Part shown: positions 36,958-44,317 of the stretch, in pieces
How positions within the stretch are numbered: position 1 is the first letter of the stretch
Layout: the number at the start of each line of letters is the position of its first letter
NCBI RefSeq assembly: GCF_014196295.1
Contig: NZ_JACIDK010000001.1
Coordinates: 476,785 to 540,784 of the forward strand
Origin: Phenylobacterium haematophilum
GTDB lineage: Bacteria > Pseudomonadota > Alphaproteobacteria > Caulobacterales > Caulobacteraceae
DNA: 64,000 nt
Reading direction: 5' to 3'
Made by a program: the position numbers and the translations under genes
Notes under the pieces: model-generated
The model's database searches: none
What the model was told of the DNA's origin: nothing
Seen by the model: only the letters and a program-made list of their open reading frames with translations

Positions 36958-37943
36958 TGGGAGGCTCCTTCAGGCTGGGGGTGATGGTTGACGGGCGCGA
37001 TGCGGTAATCCCCGTCCGGGCCGAGGCCCGCGACGCGGGCGAGTTCGGACACGCGCCGCGCGGAACCGCGGCCGGACAGCACGGCCACCAGGTCGATCGT
37101 CTCGGCGATCAGCGCGCGGGGTACGGTGACGACGGCTTCCTGAATGAGCTGTTCCATCCGCCGCAAAGCGCCAATGGCGCTGCCGGCGTGGATCGTGCCG
37201 ACACCGCCGGGATGGCCGGTGCCCCATGCCTTCAGGAGGTCGAGAGCTTCCGCGCCGCGCACCTCACCGATGGGGATGCGGTCGGGGCGCAGGCGTAAGC
37301 TGGAGCGGACGAGATCGGAGAGCGAGGCGACGCCATCCTTGGTCCGCATGGCGACGAGGTTGGGTGCAGCGCATTGCAGTTCGCGGGTATCCTCGATGAT
37401 GACGACGCGATCGGAGGTCTTCGCCACTTCGGCCAACAGCGCATTGGTTAGTGTGGTCTTGCCGGTCGATGTACCGCCGGCGACGAGGATGTTGGCGCGG
37501 GACGCGACACCCTCGCGCAGCGCATCGGCCTGGGCCGCCGACATGATCCCCGCCGCGACATAATCGTCCAGCGTGAACACGGCGACGGCGGGCTTGCGGA
37601 TGGCGAAGGCCGGGGCCGCGACCACGGGTGGCAACAGCCCCTCGAACCGCTCTCCGGTTTCGGGCAGCTCGGCCGAGACGCGCGGGGCGCCGGCATGGAC
37701 CTCGGCGCCGACATGGTGGGCGACCAGGCGGACGATCCGCTCGCCATCGGCGGGCGACAGCCGCTCGCCCGTGTCGGACAGTCCTTCGGAAGGCCGGTCG
37801 ACCCAGATGCGCCCGTCCGGGTTCAGCATCACCTCGACGACGGACGCATCTTCCAGAAACCGGGCAATCGCTGGCCCTAGCGCCGTGCGCAGCATCCGCG
37901 CGCCGCGTGCGAAACCTTCTCGATTGTGTTGTGAAGCCTTCAT
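36954..37943 (-). CDS. trbB: TrbB, VirB11-like secretion ATPase
   Basis: A 329-residue hexameric traffic ATPase. Walker A is [15 protein letters not shown] (about 160-174), the Asp box is [11 protein letters not shown], and the Walker B/His region is [21 protein letters not shown]. It opens the trb cluster. The Shine-Dalgarno-like GGGG just before ATG 37943 lies inside a small hairpin. The distance to the upstream divergent tetR cassette suggests its own promoter, which I could not identify confidently. Confidence 0.93.
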   Translation of the reverse strand: MKASQHNREGFARGARMLRTALGPAIARFLEDASVVEVMLNPDGRIWVDRPSEGLSDTGERLSPADGERIVRLVAHHVGAEVHAGAPRVSAELPETGERFEGLLPPVVAAPAFAIRKPAVAVFTLDDYVAAGIMSAAQADALREGVASRANILVAGGTSTGKTTLTNALLAEVAKTSDRVVIIEDTRELQCAAPNLVAMRTKDGVASLSDLVRSSLRLRPDRIPIGEVRGAEALDLLKAWGTGHPGGVGTIHAGSAIGALRRMEQLIQEAVVTVPRALIAETIDLVAVLSGRGSARRVSELARVAGLGPDGDYRIAPVNHHPQPEGASQ

Positions 37944-37947
37944 GTCA

Positions 37948-37964
37948 CCCCGAGTTCAGCGGGG
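37948..37964 (-). promoter_or_regulatory. Hairpin covering the trbB ribosome-binding site
   Basis: Arms CGGGG and CCCCG (37960-37964 and 37948-37952) with a 7-base loop lie 4 bases before the trbB ATG. The arm nearest the ATG is the only Shine-Dalgarno-like sequence, so folding would hide it. A second short hairpin, CCCC-TTGC-GGGG, is at 37978-37989. The remaining intergenic DNA to 38160 shows no gene. Confidence 0.4.
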
Positions 37965-38177
37965 ATCGACAGACCTTCCCCTTGCGGGGTTGATTAAAAG
38001 AGCCGGATTTTGGGCGGTTACAACAAGTATTCAGCGTCGTAGTAGTGTAGCGTGCAAATACAGGAGAACGGCGGAACGCCATGTCCTATTGCTGACAACA
38101 GCTTCGAGGTTGACGAAGAACGCGGTGATGCGCCGTCGGCGATTCGCTGAGCAGACATAGTGCCTCAATCGAGGCTC

Positions 38178-38206
38178 TTGACGCCGTAGGACAATCGACC
38201 TAGAAA
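38178..38206 (+). promoter_or_regulatory. Probable tetR promoter
   Basis: TTGACG (38178-38183) is followed after exactly 17 bases by TAGAAA (38201-38206). It lies within the 48-bp palindrome upstream of tetR, so binding of a repressor there would block RNA polymerase. A small hairpin GCCTC-AATC-GAGGC (38162-38175) precedes it. Confidence 0.5.
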
Positions 38207-38229
38207 ATTAGGTCAAATGTCCTACGGCG
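38182..38229. promoter_or_regulatory. 48-bp nested palindrome, candidate TetR operator
   Basis: The outer arms pair over 12 bases (38182-38193 with 38218-38229, core GTAGGACA/TGTCCTAC). The inner arms GACCTA (38197-38202) and TAGGTC (38209-38214) share the same dyad centre and enclose 6 bases. This could hold one TetR dimer on the inner repeat and another on the outer one. It overlaps the predicted promoter of the adjacent tetR gene. Confidence 0.65.
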
Positions 38230-38275
38230 CGGGTCAGGTTGGCTTGTCTCTGCGCCCTGATCGTGGAAGCCGTAT

Positions 38276-38875
38276 ATGAGTGCGAGCAATACACGCCGGC
38301 AGATCGTCGATGTCGCCGACCGTCTCTTTTACGAGCATGGCTTCGAGGCGTCGTCGTTTGCCGACATCGCCAGGGATGTCGGCCTGTCACGCGGCAACTT
38401 CTATTATCACTTCAAGACCAAGGACGAGATCCTCGCCGCGGTGATCGCGCAGCGCATCTCGAACACCCGCGCCATGCTGGAAACGTGGGAGCAGGATACG
38501 GAATCGCCTTCGGATCGCATCCTGAGCTTCGTGCATATCCTGATCGCCAACCGCACGAAGATCATGGCGTATGGTTGCCCGGTTGGAACGCTGTGCAACG
38601 AGCTGGCCAAGCTCGATCATGTGGCAAAGGATGAGGCCGCTGGCTTGCTCACGTTGTTCCGCAACTGGCTCGCGGGCCAGTTCGCGGCGCTCGGGCGTGA
38701 TGCGGATGCGGATGCGCTGGCCCTTCATCTCTTGATGCGAAGCCAGGGCGTCGCAACACTCGCCACTGCCTTTCGGGACGAACAGTTTATCCGCCGCGAG
38801 GTCGCGGACATTGAGGCGTGGCTGCGTACAGAATGTTCGGCCGCCTTAGCCGCCGATTCCCGCCACCCCGCTTGA
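38276..38875 (+). CDS. TetR/AcrR-family regulator
   Basis: A 199-residue protein with an N-terminal TetR HTH (FADIARDVGLSRGNFYYHFKTKDEIL, about 27-52) and an all-helical ligand domain with a conserved YGCPVGTLCNELAK stretch of the TetR_C-type family. It is the first gene of a three-gene rightward cassette (tetR-yciI-tag) behind a palindromic promoter, so it probably represses its own cassette. The ligand is unknown; the downstream glycosylase hints at alkylating stress. Confidence 0.85.
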   Translation: MSASNTRRQIVDVADRLFYEHGFEASSFADIARDVGLSRGNFYYHFKTKDEILAAVIAQRISNTRAMLETWEQDTESPSDRILSFVHILIANRTKIMAYGCPVGTLCNELAKLDHVAKDEAAGLLTLFRNWLAGQFAALGRDADADALALHLLMRSQGVATLATAFRDEQFIRREVADIEAWLRTECSAALAADSRHPA

Positions 38876-38885
38876 GGATGCCAGC

Positions 38886-39170
38886 ATGTTCATCATCACC
38901 CTTCGCTTCGCCGACAAGACCAAGGCTCCGCAGTTCATGGACGGGCATAATGCCTGGATCAGGCAGGGCTTCGACGATGGCGTCTTCCTGCTGGTTGGAA
39001 GTCTCCTGCCGAACATGGGCGGCGCGATCATCGCGCACAACGCTTCGGCCGAAGAGATCGAAACGCGGGTGCGCGACGATCCCTTCGTTGCCGAAGGCGT
39101 GGTCAGCGCCGATATCCTCGCCGTCACGCCCGGCCGCACCGATGACCGGCTCGCCTTCCTCAAGGTTTGA
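38886..39170 (+). CDS. YciI-family protein
   Basis: A 94-residue ferredoxin-like alpha/beta protein (MFIITLRFADKTKAPQFMD, then GVFLLVGSLLPNMGGAIIA and DPFVAEGVVSADILAVTPG). It matches the YciI/YCII family, small dimeric proteins of uncertain enzymatic role. It begins 10 bases after tetR and ends 3 bases before tag, hence the same transcript. Confidence 0.8.
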   Translation: MFIITLRFADKTKAPQFMDGHNAWIRQGFDDGVFLLVGSLLPNMGGAIIAHNASAEEIETRVRDDPFVAEGVVSADILAVTPGRTDDRLAFLKV

Positions 39171-39173
39171 GCT

Positions 39174-39779
39174 ATGAACGCAACCATTCCCGGTCCCGAC
39201 GATCGCCCGCGCTGTCGCTGGTGCGCGGCGGCGCCCGAGTTCCTGCACTATCATGACACCGAATGGGGCTTCCCGGTCGCTGATGATCGCCGTCTATTCG
39301 AGAAGTTGTGCCTCGAAGGGTTCCAATCGGGTCTGAGCTGGCGGACCATCCTTGCGAAGCGCGAGAATTTCCGTGCCGCGTTTCACGGGTTCGATTTCAA
39401 CCGCATCGCACGCTTCACCGATGCGGATGTCGAACGCCTCCTCGCCGACGCCGGCATTGTCCGACATCGTGGCAAGATCGCCGCTGTCATCAACAATGCC
39501 AAGCGGGCGCAAGAGATGGTGAAGCGGGAAGGCTCGATCGCCGCCTATATCTGGCGCTTCGAGCCGAAGGCGGACGAACTGGCTGCGCCGCAAACGGCGT
39601 CGACCACGGCCGCTTCCATCGCATTGTCGAAAGACCTCAAGAAACGCGGCTGGGCCTTTGTCGGCCCGACCACCGTCTATGCATTCATGCAGGCGATGGG
39701 CCTCATCAACGATCACGTCGTTGGATGTGTGATCCGCGAAGAGGCGGAACTCATGCGAGCAAGGTTCAAGCGTCCGTGA
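39174..39779 (+). CDS. tag: DNA-3-methyladenine glycosylase I
   Basis: A 201-residue protein of the TagI family: CRWCAAAPEFLHYHDTEWG at the start, LFEKLCLEGFQSGLSWRTIL, and RHRGKIAAVINNA followed by AYIWRFEP and KRGWAFVGPTTVYAFMQAMGLINDH. Length and the Cys/His zinc-site residues fit an active enzyme that removes 3-methyladenine from DNA. It is the third gene of the tetR cassette. No strong link to the defence island is implied. Confidence 0.92.
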   Translation: MNATIPGPDDRPRCRWCAAAPEFLHYHDTEWGFPVADDRRLFEKLCLEGFQSGLSWRTILAKRENFRAAFHGFDFNRIARFTDADVERLLADAGIVRHRGKIAAVINNAKRAQEMVKREGSIAAYIWRFEPKADELAAPQTASTTAASIALSKDLKKRGWAFVGPTTVYAFMQAMGLINDHVVGCVIREEAELMRARFKRP

Positions 39780-39797
39780 CGCTATGTGACCTGATAC

Positions 39798-39983
39798 CTA
39801 CCCAGACTCGTTTGACGGCACGTCCTCCGAGATTTCCTGCCGCAGATTCGGTCCTTTGGCGAGACGGCGGCCGAGCGCGGTGACGAACTGATCGTAGCGC
39901 TCGCCGGCCGTGGCGCGTGCCGCAAGCGGATCGGCGCGGCTGCGACGGTTGGCGGCACTCGGTTCACGCACGTTGCGCGTTGC
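39798..39983 (-). pseudogene. Truncated copG remnant (3' end only)
   Basis: The leftward frame reads GERYDQFVTALGRRLAKG followed by PNLRQEISED and a TAG stop. It is nearly identical to the C-terminus of the intact CopG-like gene at 46106-46537 but lacks the N-terminal ribbon-helix-helix domain and any start. Upstream it merges in frame with the stop of the neighbouring membrane-protein gene. The Ala/Arg-rich sequence before the match is diverged from the intact copy, so the remnant probably derives from a different allele left behind by a cargo insertion. Confidence 0.75.
39823..39920. repeat. Direct repeat, left copy of the copG 3' end
   Basis: About 98 bases starting TCCTCCGAGATTTCCTGC match 46131-46228 in the same orientation with only a few mismatches, the identity decaying at the right end. 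Together the two copies bracket the 6.2 kb cargo. Confidence 0.75.
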
Positions 39984-40439
39984 TTAGGAGCCGGGGTCAA
40001 GGATCATGACGCTGACGCAGACCAGCAGAAAGACTGGGATCAAGTTAGCGACGCTGATCGCCAATGCGCATCGTCTCGCGCCACGCGCCCGAACGATGCC
40101 GATAGCAGCAATGAAACAAAGAAGGACCACGGCCGCATACTGGCCGAATATCATCCGTTCCCGGATGTGCGTGCCGACCGCATGATGGTCTATCACGAAA
40201 GGACCCAAGAAAATCGTGAGACCCCACGGTATGATCATGAACAATAAGGCATTCAGACGACGCCGTACCTCCGGTGCCTTCGGAAAGGAGCGGACGACGA
40301 TCACAACGGATCCGATCCACGCGAGAAGCAAGACCCAAATAAACATAGGGAGTTGTCGCCTTCCTGTCCTGGCGATCGTCCATAGACCACCAGGTATCGG
40401 CCTTTTAGCGATGTGGGCAATCAGATGATTGCTGCTCAC
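39984..40439 (-). CDS. Hypothetical membrane protein
   Basis: A 151-residue protein with four predicted membrane segments (about 31-50 MFIWVLLLAWIGSVVIVV, 65-85, 98-118 and 128-147) and an arginine-rich cytoplasmic loop. No family is recognised. The start overlaps the stop of the upstream lipoprotein gene by 4 bases, so the pair is co-translated. Its stop is in frame with the copG remnant. Confidence 0.65.
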   Translation of the reverse strand: MSSNHLIAHIAKRPIPGGLWTIARTGRRQLPMFIWVLLLAWIGSVVIVVRSFPKAPEVRRRLNALLFMIIPWGLTIFLGPFVIDHHAVGTHIRERMIFGQYAAVVLLCFIAAIGIVRARGARRCALAISVANLIPVFLLVCVSVMILDPGS

Positions 40440-41206
40440 CGCTTCGCATACATTGCTCTTAGTGCGTCAAAAAGCCGTCCGAGAGCCTCGCGGTTGGCGA
40501 CAGGCTCGCTGTCGTCGCGGCGAATGTAGGTGGTCAGCAGCAACCGCTTCGTGCTGTTGGCGGTCATGGTGCAGATGCCCTCGCGTGACACCTTTATCGG
40601 AAACGCGATGCACCACGCCGCGGGGCCTTTGCCCGTGCTGCTCGTGCGCGCCAGTTCTCCGATCGGCATGTCGATGAGCCGGTCGGATTTCCACGCCAGC
40701 ATCGACGCCGCATCTTCGGGCGCGGCGTTGGCGGGAACAACCGGGTCATCGAACAGATAGACTTCGATCGGCCTTGCACCCGCATAGACGACCCGTGACC
40801 GCGCGATCCATTTGGCATCCCGGGGCGGATCGAGATTGACCTCGTGCTGCACCACGCGTTCGGGTCCATCACCGCTGCCGACTGGCGGGAGGGTGCTGGC
40901 GAGCGCGCGTGCGGTGAACTCCCGCTCGCCCTCGGACATTCCGGGCGTTTCCTTCCTGACGCCCGAGGCACCGGAGAGATTGCCAAGCGCGAGCGCATCC
41001 TTCGCAAGCTCGACCGTGCGGTTGTAGCTGTCGATATCGGCGCGGGCGTCGAAGCCGCCTGCAAGGGCATTGGTCGCGGCAAAAGGTTCGGTCGTTTCCT
41101 GCGATCGGTTCTCCCCTTCCAACTGCGTCGCGGTGTTCGAGCTGTCCGATGGCCGATTGCATCCCGACAGCAACGCGATGGTCAGCAGCGCTAGACGCAT
41201 ATTCAT
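40436..41206 (-). CDS. Hypothetical lipoprotein
   Basis: About 256 residues from ATG 41206 (MNMRLALLTIALLSGCNRPSD). A lipobox LLSGC places a lipidated Cys near residue 16. The mature part (VYAGARPIEVYLFDDPVV, CIAFPIKVSREGICTMTAN) matches no family I recognise. It is transcribed leftward from an intergenic region shared with the MerR-like gene, which holds two copies of a CTTTT-N15-type motif. Confidence 0.65.
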   Translation of the reverse strand: MNMRLALLTIALLSGCNRPSDSSNTATQLEGENRSQETTEPFAATNALAGGFDARADIDSYNRTVELAKDALALGNLSGASGVRKETPGMSEGEREFTARALASTLPPVGSGDGPERVVQHEVNLDPPRDAKWIARSRVVYAGARPIEVYLFDDPVVPANAAPEDAASMLAWKSDRLIDMPIGELARTSSTGKGPAAWCIAFPIKVSREGICTMTANSTKRLLLTTYIRRDDSEPVANREALGRLFDALRAMYAKR

Positions 41207-41224
41207 CCGACTCGTCCCCTGTCT

Positions 41225-41249
41225 CTTTTGACAAGAATATTGTCGCAAG
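41225..41249. promoter_or_regulatory. CTTTT-N15-type motif, copy 1
   Basis: Matches the copy at 45630-45654 at 17 of 25 positions, mainly CTTTTG, CAAGA, TGT and the final AAG. It contains a GACAA-GAATA-TTGTC dyad. It lies just upstream of the leftward lipoprotein gene (start 41206). Confidence 0.4.
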
Positions 41250-41300
41250 AAGCGAGATATACGGCAAGGGAGAATGTGCGCACCGTCACCGACCGAATTG

Positions 41301-41325
41301 CTTTTCACAAATCATGTGTTAAAAG
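41301..41325. promoter_or_regulatory. CTTTT-N15-AAAAG motif, copy 2, upstream of the MerR-like gene
   Basis: A 25-base element with outer arms CTTTT and AAAAG. It agrees with the copy at 45630-45654 at 20 of 25 positions, including CAT.TGTTAAAAG. It sits 63 bases before the MerR-like start and may contain its -10 region and operator. Confidence 0.45.
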
Positions 41326-41387
41326 GGAGCAACGGCGATGCTGGAATTCCTGGGTCGCCCACGGACAGGTCGATATGCTGATATCCC

Positions 41388-41771
41388 ATGAAACTCGATG
41401 ACCTGGCCGCCGCGACAGGCGCGACGGTTCGCCAGATCCGGTTCCTGATCGGCGAGGGCTTCGTTCCTTCGCCGGATGGCGGGCGGACCTATGCCCGCTA
41501 CGGTGACGCGCATGTCAAGGCGATCCGGCGGTTCCAGCGCCTCAAGGATCTTGGCTTTCCCAACGCGGCGATCCGGTTGCTTCTCGACGCCCGCGAAGGC
41601 GTACCCGTTCCGGTCGTGGATGGCGTGACGCTGGTCATCGCGCCCGAGCTTCTGGGCAGTGATGCGGCGGTCGATCAGATCGTCGAGCGGACGGAGGCGC
41701 GGTTGCGGTCCGCCCTGTCCAGCGGGGCATCGAAGCCGCGCCGGCGCGCAGCGGCCGGGGGGGCGGGATGA
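41388..41771 (+). CDS. MerR-like transcriptional regulator
   Basis: A 127-residue protein. Residues 1-70 are a MerR-type winged HTH (MKLDDLAAATGATVRQIRFLI, then GRTYARYGDAHVKAIRRFQRLKDLGFPNAAIRLLL). The C-terminal part is short and Arg/Ala-rich with no metal-binding Cys, so it is not a metal sensor. It overlaps the VIT-domain gene by 4 bases. Regulator and VIT gene together probably form the core of this cargo. Confidence 0.8.
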   Translation: MKLDDLAAATGATVRQIRFLIGEGFVPSPDGGRTYARYGDAHVKAIRRFQRLKDLGFPNAAIRLLLDAREGVPVPVVDGVTLVIAPELLGSDAAVDQIVERTEARLRSALSSGASKPRRRAAAGGAG

Positions 41772-43216
41772 TCGAGCCGACCGGCCCCGGGCTGACCGAT
41801 CCGCTGCTGCCGCTGTTGCGGCCCGCGGCGACACCCCGCCCGCCGTTGCTGCTCGATACCACCGACATCCGGCTCCGCATTGTGCCGCCGATCGCCCGGC
41901 TGATCCTCGTGCGCACGTTTACCAATCGAGAACACGTGCCGATCGAGGTGGTGTTGACGATGCCACCAGCGCTGGCCGGGGCCGTCGTCCACGACATGGC
42001 GGTCAGCATCGGCGACCAGCGCTGGAGCGCGCGCGCGCGCGCGCGTCGTCGCGCCGAAGGGACCTATGACGGCGGTGCGATCGACGGGAACCGAGCGATC
42101 CTTCTGGAAGAACTGAAGCAGGGCTGGCAGGCGCTGTCGGTCGCCGGCGTCCGGCCGGGAGAGTCGGTCACGCTGCGTTTCGAAAGCGTGATCGGTATCG
42201 GGGAGACCGGCGCGATGCTGCGGCTGTGCCCGGGCGTGGATCCGGACCGCGCCGTTCCGGCGTTGCCCGATCATTTGCTGCCGCGCCACAGCGGCGTGTC
42301 GCATCCGGTCACGCTGACCATTGAGGGCGCCGACGCGATCCGGGTGCTCGCCGCCGGACGCGATCTGCCGCCGAAGCAGCGGATCGACGGGTCGCCGATA
42401 ATGCTGGAGGTCGTCGTCCCAGCCGGCTTCAAGGGGGCGCTGACCGATCGCTCGGCCGACGACGTGCGCGCGGAAATGGCGCTGCATTGCGCGACCGAAA
42501 TCGCGGCGCTGCTCACGGCCGGCGGCAAAGTCGATCGCGCGCGGGTGCGCGACCTGGCGGTGAAGGGCAATCTGCTGACGACGGAAACCAGCCTCGTCTT
42601 CGTCGGCCCGGAGGGAGAGGCGTCCGGCGTCCTGCCCGCGATGCGCAAGCTCGCGCTGGTCGATGCGCGGGCGGCCGAGGTCCAGCCCGTCCCCGCCGCG
42701 ATGCCGCCGGTCGCGGAACCCGTCTCACCGGTCATTGAAGCGCCGCCACTGGATGATGGTGGCGACATCCAGCCCGGCCGGCGAGGCAGGACATTGCCGA
42801 GGCTTCCGACCCCCAACGCCCGCGCGCCGTGGACCGTCCGGCTTGGCAACTGGCTGCGCGATCATCTGCTGCCACGGACACGGCCGCTCAACCTGCCGCT
42901 GCTCGGCCGCCGTCTGCGGTCGGCGGCCGGACAGGTGCTGTGGCGTCAGGACGGGATGCTGTCGCTGCGCTCCGGCGATCCCGCGCACCTGCCGCCGGCG
43001 GCGGCGGCGCTGGTGCGCGAGGTCGCCGCCGTGCCCGTCGTTCGCGATACGGCAGCCGCGTTGCATCTGACGCCGGATCACCTCGCCATCGCGCTGCTCG
43101 CGCGGGCGGCGGCGCGCGATCCGGCGACACCGCCGGAACTGCTCGATCAACTGTTCCCCGATGCGGTGCCGCAGCCGTTCGAGCGGCTAATGACGATGAT
43201 GGAGCTTGGTGCGTGA
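41768..43216 (+). CDS. VIT-domain protein lacking a VWA domain
   Basis: A 482-residue protein. Residues about 35-165 show a VIT (vault/inter-alpha-trypsin) domain: LILVRTFTNREHVPIEVVLTMPP, then DGNRAILLEELKQGWQALSVAGV. In most bacterial VIT proteins a VWA domain follows. Here the chain goes to a segment like the region after VWA (VRDLAVKGNLLTTETSLVFVGPEG, about 260-283), and no MIDAS (DxSxS) motif is visible. The C-terminal half is Ala/Arg/Pro-rich. A (GC)9G tract lies in the VIT-coding part. The function is unknown. It is coupled to the MerR-like gene before it and to a GTG-start gene after it. Confidence 0.7.
   Translation: MIEPTGPGLTDPLLPLLRPAATPRPPLLLDTTDIRLRIVPPIARLILVRTFTNREHVPIEVVLTMPPALAGAVVHDMAVSIGDQRWSARARARRRAEGTYDGGAIDGNRAILLEELKQGWQALSVAGVRPGESVTLRFESVIGIGETGAMLRLCPGVDPDRAVPALPDHLLPRHSGVSHPVTLTIEGADAIRVLAAGRDLPPKQRIDGSPIMLEVVVPAGFKGALTDRSADDVRAEMALHCATEIAALLTAGGKVDRARVRDLAVKGNLLTTETSLVFVGPEGEASGVLPAMRKLALVDARAAEVQPVPAAMPPVAEPVSPVIEAPPLDDGGDIQPGRRGRTLPRLPTPNARAPWTVRLGNWLRDHLLPRTRPLNLPLLGRRLRSAAGQVLWRQDGMLSLRSGDPAHLPPAAAALVREVAAVPVVRDTAAALHLTPDHLAIALLARAAARDPATPPELLDQLFPDAVPQPFERLMTMMELGA
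42027..42045. repeat. (GC)9G dinucleotide tract within the VIT-domain gene
   Basis: Nineteen alternating G and C bases encode alternating Ala and Arg. Slippage by one unit would shift the reading frame, and such tracts can form Z-DNA. Confidence 0.85.
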
Positions 43217-43788
43217 GGTATCTGCTCCCGGTGGCGCTTCTGCTCGCCTCACCACGGCCGCTGCTTGCGCCGTGGGGCGCCGAACGCGCCGAGCGTTTCG
43301 CGTCCGACGATACGCGCGGCCCCTGGGCGCGGCGCTGGGTCGGACGCAGCGACGGCGCGCGCATGATGCTGACCTTCTACCGATCCGCAGAGGATGCGCG
43401 GCGGGTGGCGCTGCTGTCGCGCGGCCTGGGCGATGGACCGCAAGGCGATGACGATCGCGCGTTCCTGCGCGGCTTCCTGCCGTCGGGCTGGCTGGCGAGG
43501 GTCGGTCCGATCCGGTCGGTCGCCTATAGCGACGTCGCGCGCGGCCTGTGTGTGGTGGTCAAGATACGGAACGAGGCATCGCGGCTTTGCATGGCGAGCC
43601 GTCCGGACAGCGCCGTGGTCGCGACGGTGATGACCGGGATGCGACGCGATACCGCGCAGGCGGCGGCGATGCTGCTCGCCCGCCATGCCGCGCGCCATCC
43701 GCTGCGCATGGCGCGCGTCACCGCTGAACGTTCGAGCGATTCATCTCTTGCAGGCGCCGGTCCAACAGGTCGCGCGCCTCGGGGCTGA
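43213..43788 (+). CDS. Hypothetical secreted protein
   Basis: A 191-residue protein from a GTG that overlaps the VIT gene stop (GTGA). The N-terminus (MRYLLPVALLLASPRPLLA) is a likely signal peptide. The mature part has YRSAEDARRVALLSRGLGD and CVVVKIRNEASRLCM, with no known family. Its 3' end overlaps the convergent gene at 43718 by 71 bases, so the last residues of one of the two may be misplaced. Confidence 0.55.
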   Translation: MRYLLPVALLLASPRPLLAPWGAERAERFASDDTRGPWARRWVGRSDGARMMLTFYRSAEDARRVALLSRGLGDGPQGDDDRAFLRGFLPSGWLARVGPIRSVAYSDVARGLCVVVKIRNEASRLCMASRPDSAVVATVMTGMRRDTAQAAAMLLARHAARHPLRMARVTAERSSDSSLAGAGPTGRAPRG

Positions 43789-44278
43789 GACCCTGATCCT
43801 CGTCGCCAGTGGCGGTGGTCGGTGTGGCGCCCGGCGTCGCGGCCCGGTTGCCGGAATGCTCGGCCAGGTAGCGATCGAGATAGCGATGCCCGACCGGCGA
43901 GCTGGTTATGGCGTCGAGCGGGTTGTGCCCGTTTTTCACTACGCCACCGACGCCGGGAAACGCCTCGCTCCGAAACGCCTCGCTCCCCCTCCAAACGTCG
44001 TCGGAGATATCGACCGTGACCTTGCCCTGCATGATGCCGATGACGCCCGGTTTGCACGGGATCGGTTCGGCGCGCGTGCCGTTGATCCAGTGAAGCGGCC
44101 AGTCCCACCCGGTCGCGATCCAGTCGAAGAAACCGAACGCCTCTTCCTGGGTCGCCTTCACCGGATAGCAGTGACGGTCGCCCGCCTGCCGGCGCGCGCC
44201 CCAGACCCAAACTACCAACAGGACCATCAGTCCGACCTTGAGCAGATTGCCCGCCACGCTCGATACTTTCCCCATCAT
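43718..44278 (-). CDS. Hypothetical membrane-anchored protein
   Basis: A 186-residue protein with one N-terminal membrane segment (LLKVGLMVLLVVWVWGA, about 12-28) and a periplasmic domain with two Cys (HCYPVKATQEEAFGFFDWI, PIPCKPGVIGIMQGKVTVD). A Thr/Pro-rich stretch is near the C-terminus. No family is recognised. It follows the lipoprotein gene at 44318 by 39 bases, probably in the same transcript. Confidence 0.6.
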   Translation of the reverse strand: MMGKVSSVAGNLLKVGLMVLLVVWVWGARRQAGDRHCYPVKATQEEAFGFFDWIATGWDWPLHWINGTRAEPIPCKPGVIGIMQGKVTVDISDDVWRGSEAFRSEAFPGVGGVVKNGHNPLDAITSSPVGHRYLDRYLAEHSGNRAATPGATPTTATGDEDQGLSPEARDLLDRRLQEMNRSNVQR

Positions 44279-44317
44279 CGCCTTTCCCGCACCACGGTTC
44301 CAACGTCCCGGTTGACT

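Noticed and set aside
39782-40000. A 72-residue leftward ORF
   Set aside because: It is out of frame with the copG homology, which reads in another frame as a truncated remnant.
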